Assembly (NCBI GenBank): GCA_037013685.1
Contig: CM072892.1
Location: 18,853,501 to 18,917,500, forward strand
From: Acridotheres tristis
Lineage: Eukaryota > Chordata > Aves > Passeriformes > Sturnidae
Reading direction: 5' to 3'
DNA: 64,000 nt
A model generated the notes under the pieces. It did not search any database, was not told the DNA's origin, and was given only the letters and a program-made list of their open reading frames with translations. Below are positions 36,001 to 49,258 of this stretch, in pieces; the stretch's first letter is position 1; every line of letters starts with the position of its first letter. The position numbers were made by a program, and so were the translations under genes.

Positions 36001-38249
36001 ACCTTATTTCAGTAAATTCAGCAATTTGTATTAATAGGAAAAAGGGTAGAATTGTGATAATTAACACAGCTTGGCCCACAAGAAGTGTGGAACAGAATAT
36101 CTTTCATGAGTTGATGATACTTTCAAAGAGTTGATCTTTTTGAATAGTTTCCAGATCCATATCTGTAGCTCTACAAAAAACACCCAGTCTAACTAATCTA
36201 TGGCCAATGCATCAAGCAGTCAGGCCCCAGGCTGGTGCCTTTTCAGATGCCTCTGGGTACAAGGGCTGTCATTTCAGAATGTGCAGGATGCCAGTGACAC
36301 CTCCTAAACCACATCTTGGGCACACCATGCCAAGCAAACAGACATAGATTCAAATGTTTACAGAATTGCTTCTTGACATCACAGGATTTCACTGCCCCTT
36401 GACTAGAATTAATATTAATTCAAATTTCACAGAACATATGGAGATACCCATTATCCTCATTTTAGCTTCCTTAGTGTACAACTTTCCAAGTCACTGAAGT
36501 TAAAAATGCATTCTTACCATTTACATGTTGAACTTTACATGCATTTAATACTGACTAACATGACTGGACTAAGCATAGCTATGGAAAAGTATTTTTAAAT
36601 GTAATATTTCCTTTTTAAATTATGATAGAGAAGTGGTGAAAACCGTAACAGACATTGGTACAAAGATCAATACAATTTTTATCTAAATTGTCTGAGTCCA
36701 CCTTGTCAAACTGCAGATACAATTCTCCATAATCTAATTATGCAGAAAAAGGCATTTATGGGAATAAATTTCATTTCTGTATTAGTCTTGTAATAACCTG
36801 ACATATAAAATCTTACTTATTTTTATTTATGATTATGGTTTTGTTTTCCAGTTCTGGGAGGGGATGAGTAAAGTGATCATTACATATAAAAAGAAACAAT
36901 ATTAATTACACATTCAATTCGATAGTAATTCAATTCCTTTCAACCATTTTCATACACAGAAAATTAATATAATTTTAATATCACCTATAGATAACATGCT
37001 TCATAAGCTACATTTCCCCTGTCTATACTGCTACTTAGTAGCTGAAAAACATAATATGTGTTACTAGAAGACATGATTCTCTAACATTTTGTGCAGTTGA
37101 TTCCCTGGGAATCAGCAGAAGAACAGTGGGACAATTGCCAGTGAATTTAATTGCCTGAAGTAAAGCTTAAAAAAAAATCACAGAAAAGGTATGTGACTGT
37201 CAGAGAAGGTCTTCTAGTCTAGTCAATCAAGATATTTGCACTTAGTAGATTGTTATATATTGCAATTTTATAACATTAGGTCAAGCTGAAATACAGTCAG
37301 TGAATTTTGACATTTTAGCAGTCAAAATGTTAGAGTCAAGCTGATTTCAACATTTGGAGACGTCAATGGCAGCATTTCTTCATAATTATTTTGTACAAGT
37401 TAAGAGGTTGAGAATATCCTCAGAAAGCTCTATAACCAATATAAACTAAATAATTGTTTTCATACTTGTACAAAGAAAATGCCTGTCAAGTAAGCCACTG
37501 ACAGAACCAACAATAGATGATGTTACATTTTCGTCATTTACAGTTACTATATTTATTCTGATTTCAACAGTTAATGAGGACTCTGCGTATAAAAGAAAAC
37601 ATTGTTTAAGCTTGAGTATTTTCTTCAGACACATAATCTGAATATAGAATAAAGAGAAAATATAATGGAGGGAACCATCAGTTACTCTGAAACTTACTCA
37701 GAACATTTTATTGTGTGAAAAAGGACACAAAGACTGGTTTAGGGTGAAGCTATGTTGTAGGGTTTTTCCTTTCCAAAGAATTTATTATTCTGCCAGATAC
37801 AGACTTAGCCTTTAAGGAATTGCTTCATAAACTTAATTAAACACATTAATCCTTTAAAAGACAAATTAATGTTCTAAGTGATTGGTACAGCCAAGAGACT
37901 TGAACTATAAATTCTGCTAAGCAGGTGTATTCCATCTTTCTTTTATTTCTTTGCGTTTTCTCCCTTTTAAATTATCTTGCTTTGATTCATGTTTTCTGTA
38001 TAATTCAAAATACATGAAATTTCTATAAATTGGGAAAACTAGCTTTGATTATAGCTTGTAGAATTTAAAATAAGAGAATCTCTTTTTCAACAACTAATTA
38101 TGAGACATATTTGAAATATTAGTTGCTTCATTTATTTATTTCATCTTTGTATAAAGAAATAGGATAGATAGTGGTAAGGCCAGGATATTTTCATCTTAAG
38201 AAGATGTATTTGAAAAGTTTCTGCTTGGATTCAGTTTTATTCTACCTTT
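33094..38249. other. AT-rich non-coding DNA
   Basis: No recognised gene or transposon in about 5 kb. Small features: a perfect CRE palindrome at 33513-33520, a 13-base A-run at 34687-34699, a short tandem duplication of TCTAATATATTAAT at 35683-35718, and a somewhat GC-richer stretch at about 36160-36340 that I could not classify. A 117-codon minus frame at 34413-34766 contains homopolymer-derived Phe/Lys runs and is not credible. Confidence 0.5.
33513..33520. promoter_or_regulatory. Perfect cAMP-response element palindrome
   Basis: TGACGTCA, the full palindromic CREB/ATF site, occurs in otherwise CpG-poor DNA. An 8-base match is expected occasionally by chance. No promoter, TATA box or transcript is visible nearby, so functional meaning is uncertain. 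Confidence 0.3.
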
Positions 38250-38417
38250 AAAAGTGAGAGAAAGAAAATGAGAGATAAAAACAGAAGGAGAGAGAAAGAG
38301 AGCAAGAGACAGGAAGAGGAAGGAAGGAATGGAATGAAAAGAAATTAAAGAAAGTAAGCAAAAGAAAACAAGAAAAAAGGAAAGCAAGCAAACAAGCAAG
38401 CAAGAAATAAAAAAAAT
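38250..38417. repeat. Long purine-rich (GA/GAAA) tract
   Basis: About 168 bases on the + strand are nearly all A and G with few interruptions: GAGAGAAAGAAAATGAGAG at the left, GGAAGAGGAAGGAAGGAATG in the middle and AAGCAAGCAAACAAGCAAGC-like units at the right (38381-38404). The minus strand therefore shows spurious Ser/Phe/Leu-rich frames of 62 to 90 codons. Such tracts can form triplex or other non-B structures. Confidence 0.9.
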
Positions 38418-38512
38418 GTGTACAAATCTGTGACAAACAGAATAGTTTGAAAAATCAGTGATGCACAATTCTGTGATACCACAAGAAATTAGGATTTCCA
38501 GTGAGGCTGAAT

Positions 38513-38596
38513 GGCTTGATGAATATATATATTTTGAAGATATATATATATTTTGAATATATATATTTATATGACTTGATGAATAGGTATATTTTG
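38513..38596. repeat. TA-rich repeat with a duplicated flank
   Basis: The string CTTGATGAATA followed by TATATTTTG occurs at about 38515-38536 and again at about 38575-38595, with three further copies of a TATATATATTTTGAA-like or similar TA-rich unit in between. It looks like local tandem expansion by slippage. Confidence 0.75.
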
Positions 38597-40489
38597 TTAG
38601 GTTCTAAGCAATATCTACAGCTTTAAAAATTGTTTTAATTTTTCAAAACTACCAAATTCAGGCAGCTAAACACTAAAAATATATAAAAATCCATAAACTG
38701 GAAATACTTTGAAATATTGTCTTCCCCCTTTGGGCAGGTAAATCAAAAGTTGCTGTTGCCTGAAACCATGTGCTTCATTTTCTGTTTAGCCTGATGAACC
38801 ATCTGGGATTACTGAACTTCCACTATTCTCTGTGACATTTAGTTTTTCATCTCTTCATTTTCTGTATGGACTGAAATCTAAATTTTCGGCTAGTAAGGAT
38901 AAGGTAATGCAAGTTTCTTGACCAACTCCAATATTTCAGAAGTATTTGTAGCAGCAGGTTGTCTGCTGTGTTGTTGCACTAATCAAAATTGGCACAACTG
39001 TGGAAAAACTACACTGTTTTTGTTGGGAACAGATTGTTATCTGTGTTATCACATAGTAAAAATAAATTATACTGCAAGGCTTTTTAAAAAAAAATAAAAC
39101 GTCAGGTGAAATTTCAAAAATTCATCATTTAATGTTTTAGAAAATTTTCAAGATATGAGGAAATAAAATAAGTGTTCATTTTAATCTCATATCCAACCTC
39201 AAACACTAAAAATCACCCAAAAACCCTAATGCAGGCCTTGAAAATTGTGATATTAAACAGTAGTAAAGAGATTAAAATGGTAACTTTTTTTTCTCATTAA
39301 CTAGACCCTTCAGGAGATCCTGAAACCATGAAGAATAAAAGCTAATGTTTTATATATACACCTGGAACAAGCTCCAGTTCTCATTTAGCAAATACTGGTC
39401 AAAAGAACACTTGAATATGACATTCATCAGTTTTCATATCCTGGACTAATGGCCAGGGTCTTTTGTGATCATACACATATGTCCTTGGAGTAGTCTAAAG
39501 GAAAGTCTGTAGGAAATCTACTATTCAGTTTGAAGGGATCACAGTAGTTAAGATTCTTACAACCAAAGTAAGAATGAGAGCAAATATAATTCTGTAACTA
39601 TCTAGAGAATCAGCTCCACAAAAAAGCTGTGGGTATGAAGTGTCGTTGTCTTGTAAAGCATATTTTATGCCTGTTTATTACTATTTGCATGCAGAAACAC
39701 TCACATATGCTCATGGACAAGTTCATACTTCTATAGATTTTAGATTAAGAGAGACCAATAAGAAAACTTTAAGAACAAAGTCAGGGAAACTGTATTTGAA
39801 AATATTATACTGGTTACAAAATACTTCCATTTTCAATGAAGGTAGAGATTTAAAGGAAGTTTGAATTTGTCCCTCAGCCTCCATCAATAAAGATATTAGT
39901 ATAAATGCTTTAATATCTTAATAATTGTCAGGATAAATTAACAGGATGATAGTGGTTTGATGTATGATTTGGAGGCCCCTTCTCAGTGCTGACCTTCAGG
40001 AAGATTGAGCTGTCTCCCATATTCCCTGAAAGTCAGTCAATGACTGGTTATTCATTCCCTTGATTAGAAGGCTGCCCTGAAGCCAAACACAGGAGGCTGC
40101 TATAATAAATGTAAGACTCATATGCTTTGTTTTGTTTCTGGATTTAGTGCTAAACATTAAAAGGAATTGGAGATTGATTTTTGTGCATGGACAAGTGCCA
40201 GATAAAACATCAAGCAAGTGAACAGCTTTCTTCATAGAAACAAGTTCTGTTAGTATGAGATGCCAGAGACATAGCTGAGGTTTAACCACTGCTATTGGGC
40301 TGTTTGGAGAGAGGGTTTTAAATGTCTCAGCAACTGTTGACACCTACTCACCTGAGTGGCCATTTTGGTAGAAAATGAGTGGTTAAATTATCTTTCTGCA
40401 TGAATAATCATGTTCTCTTTTCTAGACACTGAGAGAAGAGTACTTGAACACCCCAGTTGTATTTGGCTCCTTTGCAGTAAAAGCGTTAA
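38597..40489. other. AT-rich non-coding DNA
   Basis: No recognised gene or transposon. A 115-codon minus frame at 39996-40343 shows no domain and no likeness to a retroviral protein. Confidence 0.5.
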
Positions 40490-40960
40490 GGAAATTTCAC
40501 AGCCTGACCTGAATTCATGCTCTGGCTGTCACACTCCCAACACCAGAGCCCTTGAGTGCTGGGACCAAAGCCCCTTCACCTCGTGGGCAGCTCCATTGTT
40601 CCCATGGTCCCGTTTGAGTGTCTGCACACCCCACTCACACACACCAGGCTCCCTCACTGCTCCACTCACTGCACAGAGGAGCCTGAGCTAAGGGCCCACG
40701 GACTTTTATCCTCTCACAGCCCAAGCCAGCACAAATCTTGATCATTCCTCCACCCAAGTCTTCGGCTCCTGCTGTGTCTCCCAGTGTCCATTCACTCACT
40801 GACCCTTTGTTATGCAATGGTTGGCTCTTCATGGCCTCTTGTTTCTGGCTCACACCCACAGCTCAATCTGCACCAGTTTGAAAACTGAGCTACCTGCAAC
40901 AGATTATTCAATAAAAGAGCACACTTGCACATACGGGAGGTGGGAGAATGAAATATAAAT
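40490..40960. other. GC-rich island followed by AATAAA; possible LTR remnant
   Basis: Composition becomes C-rich (CCACTCACACACACCAGGCT and similar) from about 40500 to 40860, followed by an AATAAAA at 40910-40916. The combination of a GC-rich body with a downstream poly-A signal would suit the U3-R of a retroviral LTR on the + strand, but I found no TATA box in the right place, no terminal TG...CA and no family match. Overlapping frames of 61 to 93 codons on both strands are by-products of low stop density. Confidence 0.35.
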
Positions 40961-43749
40961 AAATTGTTAATACATAAATGCTTTGATATTACTATCTTCC
41001 TGTCTCTCCCTTGTCTCATCACTTGGTGCTGTAGAGGTACATCACAAACTGATTTTTCAGAGTTTACCTCATATCTACTCTTGATGTGGGAAGTTTTCTT
41101 TCTCTGGCAGAGCAAGCAAGTGGTTTCAGCAGCAGCTGACAAATTGGCCAATAATGTGGGTAATGAATGCAGTCAGTAGTCACTTCTCTACACTGCAATT
41201 TACATGTCAAGTTTGAAAAGACTCTTCTCTCATGTTCTAAGACTTAGAAACACATCAAGTAACTTTTGCTAATGGAGTCTGCTAAAATGAATCCAAAATT
41301 GATCAATCAATAGGTAAGCAAAACTTTTGCCTTCTGAATGTGAGCCTGAGAAGGATGCTTACTGCTCAAAAACTTAAGGAATTGTACAGGAAAAAGAATT
41401 GTAAGGAAACAAAGGAACTATTCTCTGTAATAAAAGACTGGACCTTCACCAGAAATTCTCTAGCATGGCATATTCAGGAGACTTCATTATGCTGAAGTAA
41501 CTAGAATACCAGGGGGCTTAGTGAGAGGGTGTCTTTGAGAATTACAGGACTGCAACTTTTCCTGAAAAATAAGGACAGATGACAACCAGCTAAAAAGATT
41601 TTTTTTTTTTTTAAGTGAGAAAAAACAGCTAATGGAAAGTGGTTTATGGAATGTCAGGGTTTTGAAGAAGTGAGAAATAGGAGTGACTTGCACTGAGCTT
41701 TCAAAAACAGGCTTGTGTCATTTGCAAATTAGCAGCATACAGTTACAAACCAGGACTGTGTTCCCTGTATAGCTACCAACATTCAGAGATTCCAGCTGGG
41801 CCTTGGAGTTTGCCTGGTCAGTAATGAAGGTTTCAGTATAACTTATTCTAATGGAATCTCTTTGATCAGTCCTCTATCAATACAATCCATTCCAAAGTCA
41901 GATTTCCTCAGCTGTATTTATTCCCTTACTAATTGATATGGACCTACTTTAGAGATGTTGATTACTTTCCCTGAGCCCTCCTCATATGAAGACTCTTTCT
42001 TATATTTCCAAATCAAATGGCCTTTTTATTTTTCTTTTAATGTATAAATGCACTGACTGACAGTTTTCATGGATGAAAAGTCTTGCTTTCTTACTTTTTT
42101 TATACCTTCTTTGACTGCAACCACAACATTTTTACAAAGTAATGGATTTGAAAGGAACTCATCACATCCATTATATCAGATGTATAAAGAAATCCAAGAA
42201 AGTAGAACTTCAAATTAATATTTTACAGAAGTTAATTTAACAGAAGATTTTGACGATATATTTCTATGTCTGACTATTAAAATTCTTCTTCTTTCACAAT
42301 TATAGAATTAAAGATTTTCTACAAACTTGGAAATCCACAAATTACAATTGTCTACAATGAAAGCTGTTAGATTTTTTAATTCAAGTTAATTACCCTTTGT
42401 TTGGACAGAAAGACCAGTAAGTTTTGATCACGCCTTCTTTAACTTGTTACAATATTTCTATCCTAATGTTACTAACATTATAGGTCGTTAAAAAGCTATG
42501 ATCAATTAGGAGCTGTACTCTTGACTAACAAGTTTTTGGTCATTCTTTCATTCATAGCATATCAAGGGCCAAATGAGCAGGTATTAATTGTAAAGTTTTG
42601 GTATTTGTACCCAAGGCATTGTGGGCATCTTCTTTACAAACAGATTGGAAACATTATATTGCAAGGGTATTTCATTGAATGCATGATGTATTCTTACCAG
42701 TTTCTAGAAAGCACTACGTTCAATGGAAGCATACATTCTTTGAAACATCTGTCTAGTCTATCAGTTTGCTTTAACTTTTTGGAGGAAAGCTACTTAAGGG
42801 AACCTAGAACACATGTCAAAGACAGGTAAAAGACCTGATGCTGGACCTCACGCCACCAGTTGTGGGTGTGCACATGACACAAAGAAAGCAAGGATTATGC
42901 AAGGAAATGGGATGGATAGTAAGCACAGGGAAATAGAGAAGAGTATGGTTTTCACAGAGTTTTAGAAGGTAAGGAGGTACCTGCGTGCTGCAACTTAGGG
43001 ATCCCTCTGTAAGTGGAGTCATCTAATAAAATTACTTGTTAAATTTCCAGTTTCAGGTCACTGCTTCTGATAGCATTGAAATGAAAGAACATGAGCATTT
43101 TCCAATACAAATAATCATTTATATTAAAAAATTAAATCGTAGGTTCAGTCTATCCTAGGTTTGGTCTGTAATGATTTAGTTCACATCCATACAGTATAAA
43201 CTTTTGCAAATTAGGTCATTTCTTCATGAACTTAGAGCAGTTTACTAGGATCTACACACTAGATAAGCAGGGCCATGCCTGACAGTCTGGAGTGTTTTCT
43301 TTTTGGTCTCCCTGTAAAGCTGTATTTCTTTAAAATTTCAATATTTCTTTTAAATCCTTTCATATTACATAGAAAAATATGAAGCCTGTTGCAGGCAATG
43401 ATATTATCACTATTCCTTTCAAGTAAAGCAACTTTCCAGTTCATTAGATATTGCTGATAGGTCTGCTCACTGGTTAATTGAACTCTTGCTTCTAAATTAA
43501 AAATAGAACAAGACTAATAATTAGAAACAATTAATACTTTAGTTTTGTACCTAGTATTATTTTTCCCTGCTTTATTTCAGAAGAGGAAAAATTATTTCAA
43601 AAGTCTTACACTTACACAAAAGTAATACTAAAAAAATCACCAAATTCCAAAGAAGTGAGATAATCTTTTGCTGGTGTTGTCAGGAAGACTTCTGGGATTC
43701 AGAGTCTTTTTCTGACTCTATAGGAAATTGATGATAAAACAAAGATGCA
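40961..43749. other. AT-rich non-coding DNA
   Basis: A 14-base T-run at 41599-41612. Frames of up to 102 codons (42521-42829 +) without family features. The stretch 42830-43025 is a little GC-richer but unclassified. Confidence 0.5.
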
Positions 43750-44080
43750 TTAATGGAGCAATATCAGATAATTCTTTTTTTGCTGCTGTTCATTAATTCA
43801 TGAGAGGAATGTGATTCCCACAGTTGATTTAACACCCTTCATGCCCATTAAATACAAGAACTCTATATTCAGGAATTCATCATTATTTTAATCACTATTA
43901 AGTTCAAGTCAATAAAAAACCCCTGCAAAATATTATTTTTGCTTTTCAAACAGCTTTTGCAAACCCATCTCAAGGAAGCAGCATCTCACAATGCTTCTTG
44001 TTGATTCTTTCAAGGGAATAAATACATGTCTTCATATCCTTGTTTGAACAGCTGCTGATAACAAGATAAAGGTCTGGTAA
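43750..44080. other. Candidate conserved non-coding element
   Basis: Non-repetitive sequence with many ATTA/TAAT words (GATGCATTAATGGAGC, GTTCATTAATTCATGAG, CATTATTTTAATCAC) and AAATATTATTTTTGC. It resembles AT-rich developmental enhancers, but AT-rich background DNA also yields such words. Confidence 0.2.
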
Positions 44081-46933
44081 ATTGCAAAGGAGAGGAAAAG
44101 GATATACGAGTCAAAGCCTTTGACCCTAAAGATGCTGCTTCAAATTCAGTCTCAAAGAGAACTGACTGAAAGTCATTATCCTCTAATGACCGTTCAGCTT
44201 ATGTAAACTTGGTTTTATGCATCTCACTCTGAGCTCCTGGTAAGCAAACACCCGCAGCAGAATTAAACTCCAATGAATCTTCTACAAAGGTCAAATATAT
44301 AACAAATCATGAAGATAAAAACCCACTGTCAACCATAAACCCACATTTTTAGGCAATGATTTGAATCAATGTTGAAGAAAATGAGGTAAAACTGACCAGG
44401 AAGGATAAAACGGTCTGTAGTTAAACAGGCCATAGTGAAAACAACACCACTAATTCAGTGTCTAGATCACCAGTGCAGTATCTCGCATTAACATCAATAA
44501 GATTTTTTTTGTATTTGAAAGAACTAATGAGTTACTTATTTCAGCTTGTTTTCCTTTATATTTGCATGAGAAAAATTAATCAATATATAGTGTGTGATAA
44601 ATAATATTCAAAATAAACTGTATTTCTGTTAGAGAATTTTTCAGCCTATTCTATTCCTATTCAACAAAACACAGGTTTTTTCATAATTCCTGCTAAACTT
44701 GGAGCAACCCACTCCTGACAATCCCTTAATCATAATTTTAAAACCATATGATGACAAACATGAAATTTCAGGTGGCTATATCTACAAAAATCAAGTTACT
44801 CACTCAAGGTGAGAAGGACTAATTTCATAGTACTTTTTACCTTCATATATCAGATGATATCTGGACTTGAGAACTACAAATAACTATTTGTCTGTCTGAG
44901 AAAATTTGAAGGTAACAGTTAAAGAGCCAAAAGGATGATCCGTTCTCTCCTGCAATGCTGCATTTATTGTCTTATTTACATCTAAAAGCTATACTGAACA
45001 GTGGGGAAGGAATTCATAAACTCAGTGATGCTAAATCTCACACTTCAGAAAAGCCTAAGTGCAAATTTTATCCAGCATTTTTAAAAGTTTACAAAATTAG
45101 TAGCTCTTATGGCTTTGATGATAACCAGTGAAAGTTATTGCATGATTTCCTTAATGTTCTTTCATTTATTTTCTTTAATTCCTTAATGATTCTTCATAAG
45201 TCTTGTCAAGATACATCTTAACTTGGGTACTGTGCTATTTTCTGTGAAGACAGAGAAAAGACAAATGCCCACATTATTTTCTTTTTTCCCTCCTTTCTTC
45301 CCCCCACCCCCTTTCATTTTTTTATCCTCAGTAAGTTGAATACACAATAGTATATAGAGAATAAGATCCTGAGAAGTAGCCCTTAACCACAGAAAATAGA
45401 GTTTCATAAGAAACAAAGGAGATGAGAAGAGCATTTTATGATTGCTGGCATTACAACTTGGACTGTTAAGAGCAAAGTGATGTTCTTGAGCTCATAGCTA
45501 AGACTACTTTACAATCTTACAGCATTTTTCCTTCTGGAACTTTAATCATTCAACACATCCAGTAGCAGGGCCTCTTAAGTCCATTGCAGGTAAGTGGAAA
45601 GACTTTCTTTTAGACTGACTCGTGAATCAATGTGAACTCAAGAACAGCTCTGAAGTCCTGAATGAACCCCTTGTTCTAATTATGAAACTGCTTTATTTCC
45701 CACCTGTAGTCAAAGATCAGGACATTGAAAAGTGTTAACTTTGTGCATCATACAAAGAATTACTACCCTTGGGACTTTGCTCATCTACTGACTGGTGACA
45801 TTTCAACTGTTTCATCAATATTTCATGATGTTTCTTATTTCTCGAAATATTTGCACTTTGCTTGCTCTTGTTTATTCCCTAGCACTCTTCTGCATCCTTT
45901 GGAAATAACTGGGAATATATGTGACAGATATTTTCTGTAGGATATCATAAGGATAACTCCTTAAGCAACTGAGCTATGGATGATATAAAGAAAAACTAAG
46001 ACTGCATATCCTAGTATCTAAGGTAGTTTAGGGTCATAGCAACACAGGAGAGAGATATGACCTAACACATCTGTCCCTAAATTTCCACTTGGTATTGCTA
46101 CAGGTGCTGATAATTTTGGAAGAGAAGGAGTTGATGACTTTACTGAATGCCAGGAAAGAATCCACAGGAAACAGCACAGAGAGAGGTGCTGATTATGCAG
46201 TTAGTACTTAACAAACACGGGGTACAATGTTTTATGATTTGAAATCAGTGGGTCAAAGACGGAGAGTGTTTGACACCAGAATTAATTTCAGGGATTAATA
46301 CCAGGGATATGAGGTATAAATATTTGGGTTGTTTCTCTCTCCTTGCTCTAACTTTTCTCCCCCCCAAAAATGTCTGTTTCCCAAGACAGACAAATGTTGA
46401 GAGCAAGTTCAAAAAGTATGTGGGACAAAATGCTGGTTGAGGATGATCCACAGAAAATGACATCCAACAAATTAAAGACATGAGTCAAAAGCAAGATTTG
46501 GAAGGGTAAAAAGGTCATGCTCTTGCAGAATTTCAAGTTCCTGCTTTCCATCACATTTTTATTATAATAATTTTTGCATGACTGTAGCTGGACCTCTCAT
46601 TTTGAAAGCTGAAGAAAATGTTGCTAGCTGCAGTTTGACTGGAAACCCTCCTCCTCCAAGCTCAACAATGCCTCATAAAAATATCAGATCACAGATTAAA
46701 ACAGAATGAATGACTTGAAAGTTCAAAAATAACAAGTCTTGCCTCAGTATGTCTGGTATTAAAAATAGCTTTTAACCTGCTTAAAATGGAAAGATAATAT
46801 TATTTCTATTCTCATGTTATTGCTCTTTCTCCTTTTGATCTAAAGCAGAAAATTGACTTTAACCATTTACTAGAGATGATTAAACTGTGTCTAATGGACC
46901 TTTTTGGTTAGCCATACTTATTTCTAATATTTT
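44081..46933. other. AT-rich non-coding DNA with a pyrimidine tract
   Basis: A C/T-only stretch with very few interruptions lies at about 45277-45326 (TTTTCCCTCC, then CCCCCCACCCCC, then a T-run), on which an 83-codon minus frame depends. The rest is unclassified AT-rich sequence. Confidence 0.5.
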
Positions 46934-46984
46934 TTTATATATGAATGATATATATAAAAAATTATATATATATATATGTATCTA

Positions 46985-47014
<30 letters not shown>
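46934..47014. repeat. (TA)n microsatellite, compound
   Basis: About 80 bases of TA repeats in three blocks separated by GAATGA, AAAAAAT and GTATCTATC interruptions. The last block has about thirteen uninterrupted TA units. Confidence 0.92.
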
Positions 47015-47017
<3 letters not shown>

Positions 47018-47781
47018 CCAAAGGCTAATTCACAATTCTAATTGGTGACATTTTTAATATTTCTGATTTTATTATGTGATACTAGTATGCATCCTCACAA
47101 ACTCTAGATGCTACTTTGAATTTTCAGCCAAGTCTTCTGCTGGACTGCACTTACACAAGGTTTACAAGAAGACTTTGAGGTCACTGAGGTTGTGTATGAA
47201 CATAGACCACAATTTGTTACAGAAACAAGAAATGTGTTTTTCATGCTAAAAACCACCTCAAAACAAATCCAACTTTAGATTCTTTTCTGAAAAAGTTTAT
47301 CTAATATAAAAGGTGAGTCACTGACACTAGAAAATACATTTTCAATATCTAGTCTCCCTTCCTATTTGCAGATTGTCCATTTTCACAAATAGTTCCATGA
47401 TTTAAGGACTGATGTATCCTGTAATCTACCTTTCAAACTGTAATAGTTACAATTCGGTGTCTCAGCATCATAACTTGCCCTCAAAGCTTCATGGCCTATT
47501 TTTGGATTCTTGGTTCAACCAGGTTTGGTTGTTTTGTTTTGTTTTTATTAGATTAAAATATTTCATGGAATCTATCTTTCCTGGACTAGATTTTTTTTGT
47601 TGTAATGAATGACTAAGTGCAAAGTAGATGCAACTTCAATGGAATCTGAATACTGAGATGGCTGCCTCTCTGTCTTCATTCTTGCAATGTAAAAAGTGCT
47701 GGTGGTCCCTCAAACCCCATTATTTAAACTTCATCCTTAAATGTGGGACATGACAACATCTTGTCTATGCGTCCCTCAAAA

Positions 47782-47813
47782 GTTTTGGTTTTGGGGGTTT
47801 TTTTGGTGTTTTT
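47782..47813. repeat. G/T-rich low-complexity tract, copy 1
   Basis: GTTTTGGTTTTGGG followed by a G/T stretch and GGTGT then a T-run. Nearly the same string recurs at 63391-63423 in the same orientation. Confidence 0.8.
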
Positions 47814-48187
47814 CTATAAGTATTTTCACTGTCTTTATATCACTGCTGAAACTACTCACTATCCCAGTCGCCTCGGAAAGATCAGAGAGAAATTAGGAAT
47901 CTGCAATAAGATTCTGAGAGCTGAGATGAGTATTGCATCACATTGCAGAGATCCTCTGGGATCCATCAGGCTCAGTTGTAGGAGTGCAGCATTCTTCATC
48001 TGATTGTCAACCTGAAAACTCTGAAAACACATCTGATTGGAAATTCACTTCAAAATCTCCCAAAAATTGGTCTAACATCTCAACCTCTGATGCTTTTTCC
48101 TGTTGCTGAATGCCACTAACATGGACATTTATGACATTCCTAATCATGTGATTCTTCTCAGTAAAAGGATATTACCAACTATTTCAG

Positions 48188-48219
48188 AAGTGATCTAATC
48201 TTTAAGTGATCTAATCTTT
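48188..48219. repeat. Exact 16-base tandem duplication
   Basis: Two head-to-tail copies of AAGTGATCTAATCTTT with no mismatch, suggesting a recent small duplication. Confidence 0.9.
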
Positions 48220-49258
48220 AAATAGGGAGACTTGGAGCAGAATGAGCAAACGAAACCAGACCTAAGCAGTTGAGTAAAAAAGCTTCCTCTTTCAAGTTTA
48301 AATCTGAGTCCCTATAGCCTGGCACTTTGGAGAGAGAAGTTGCTAAATGGGTGGGAGCGACCAGAACAGTGTGACATTTTTTTGTGTTCTCCTACACCTA
48401 CGCATTTGAAGGATATAGAAGACTGCAGAGAGCTGTAATGCTCTGACAAACTTATAAATGCGTAGGCTTTAGTGTGTTTCACCCTTTAGTAGCTATTGTA
48501 ATGGTCCTGAGACTTAACTCCTTGCATTAAATTTCATACAATTTCTTCTGATAATATTTTTTTTTTCACATACTAGTAAAATAAATATTTCAGATAGCCA
48601 ACACAAATTCCATTTCTCTCTTAAGCTGAAGAACAAATGGTTAAGAAGGGGGACAGAGTTTAAGTTGATTCATTTTAGATGATACATAACACATACAGTG
48701 ACAAGGACACATTAAGTAGGAGACAGTTCTTTCAAATGTGTCACTCCAAAGAGATGACTCAGATACTCTCTTAGGTTGCTCTTTTACTGCCTTCCTAAGC
48801 CACAGCCTAAAATCACAGCATACATGGTTACAACCTTCACACCTTAACATACTGACAAGATCTTGACAGCTTTCTTTTTGAAAAGTTTAATACCTTTTCC
48901 ACCTCTTAGTAAAAAAGCTGAAACTGAAAGAAGGAAAAATAAAAAAAAAGAAATACGACAAACTTCACTTGTACAAGACTATGAGCTACACCAAATTCTC
49001 ACAGTGGGGAAACATATATCACTTTCAAAAGAAATTGAATTTCTTATTTTGTTCAATTAGCACTTGATCTATGTGCCTCCTTCTATAAATAAATGCAGTT
49101 TTTACAAACAGAGCTGCCTTCAGTAGGGTCTGGTTTATTTTTCTCTTAAAAAAGACAAAAAATATTTTACTTGAAGTTCATAGTAATACAGGCCAATTAT
49201 AACCTCTTAAGCAACCAGCTAAAATTACTGAAATTGGTTCCACAGTTTCAGAAATTAT

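Larger units (their letters stand above)
47015..49258. other. AT-rich non-coding DNA
   Basis: Contains a G/T-rich stretch at 47782-47813 and an exact 16-base tandem duplication (unit AAGTGATCTAATCTTT) at 48188-48219. Frames of 65 to 86 codons have no family features. Confidence 0.5.

Noticed and set aside
36160..36340. GC-richer stretch considered as a CR1 fragment
   Set aside because: No run of CR1 landmarks in order could be found on either strand.
38381..38404. AAGC/AAAC repeated units considered as a CRISPR-like array
   Set aside because: Units are four bases with no spacers and belong to the purine-rich simple repeat; the DNA is eukaryotic.
39996..40343. 115-codon minus frame considered as a retroviral remnant
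   Set aside because: No protease, RT, integrase or capsid-like motif is visible, and no LTR is clearly paired with it.
17295..47014. TA microsatellites considered as regulatory or structural elements
   Set aside because: They are ordinary dinucleotide repeats, common in vertebrate non-coding DNA; nothing beyond possible length variation is supported.
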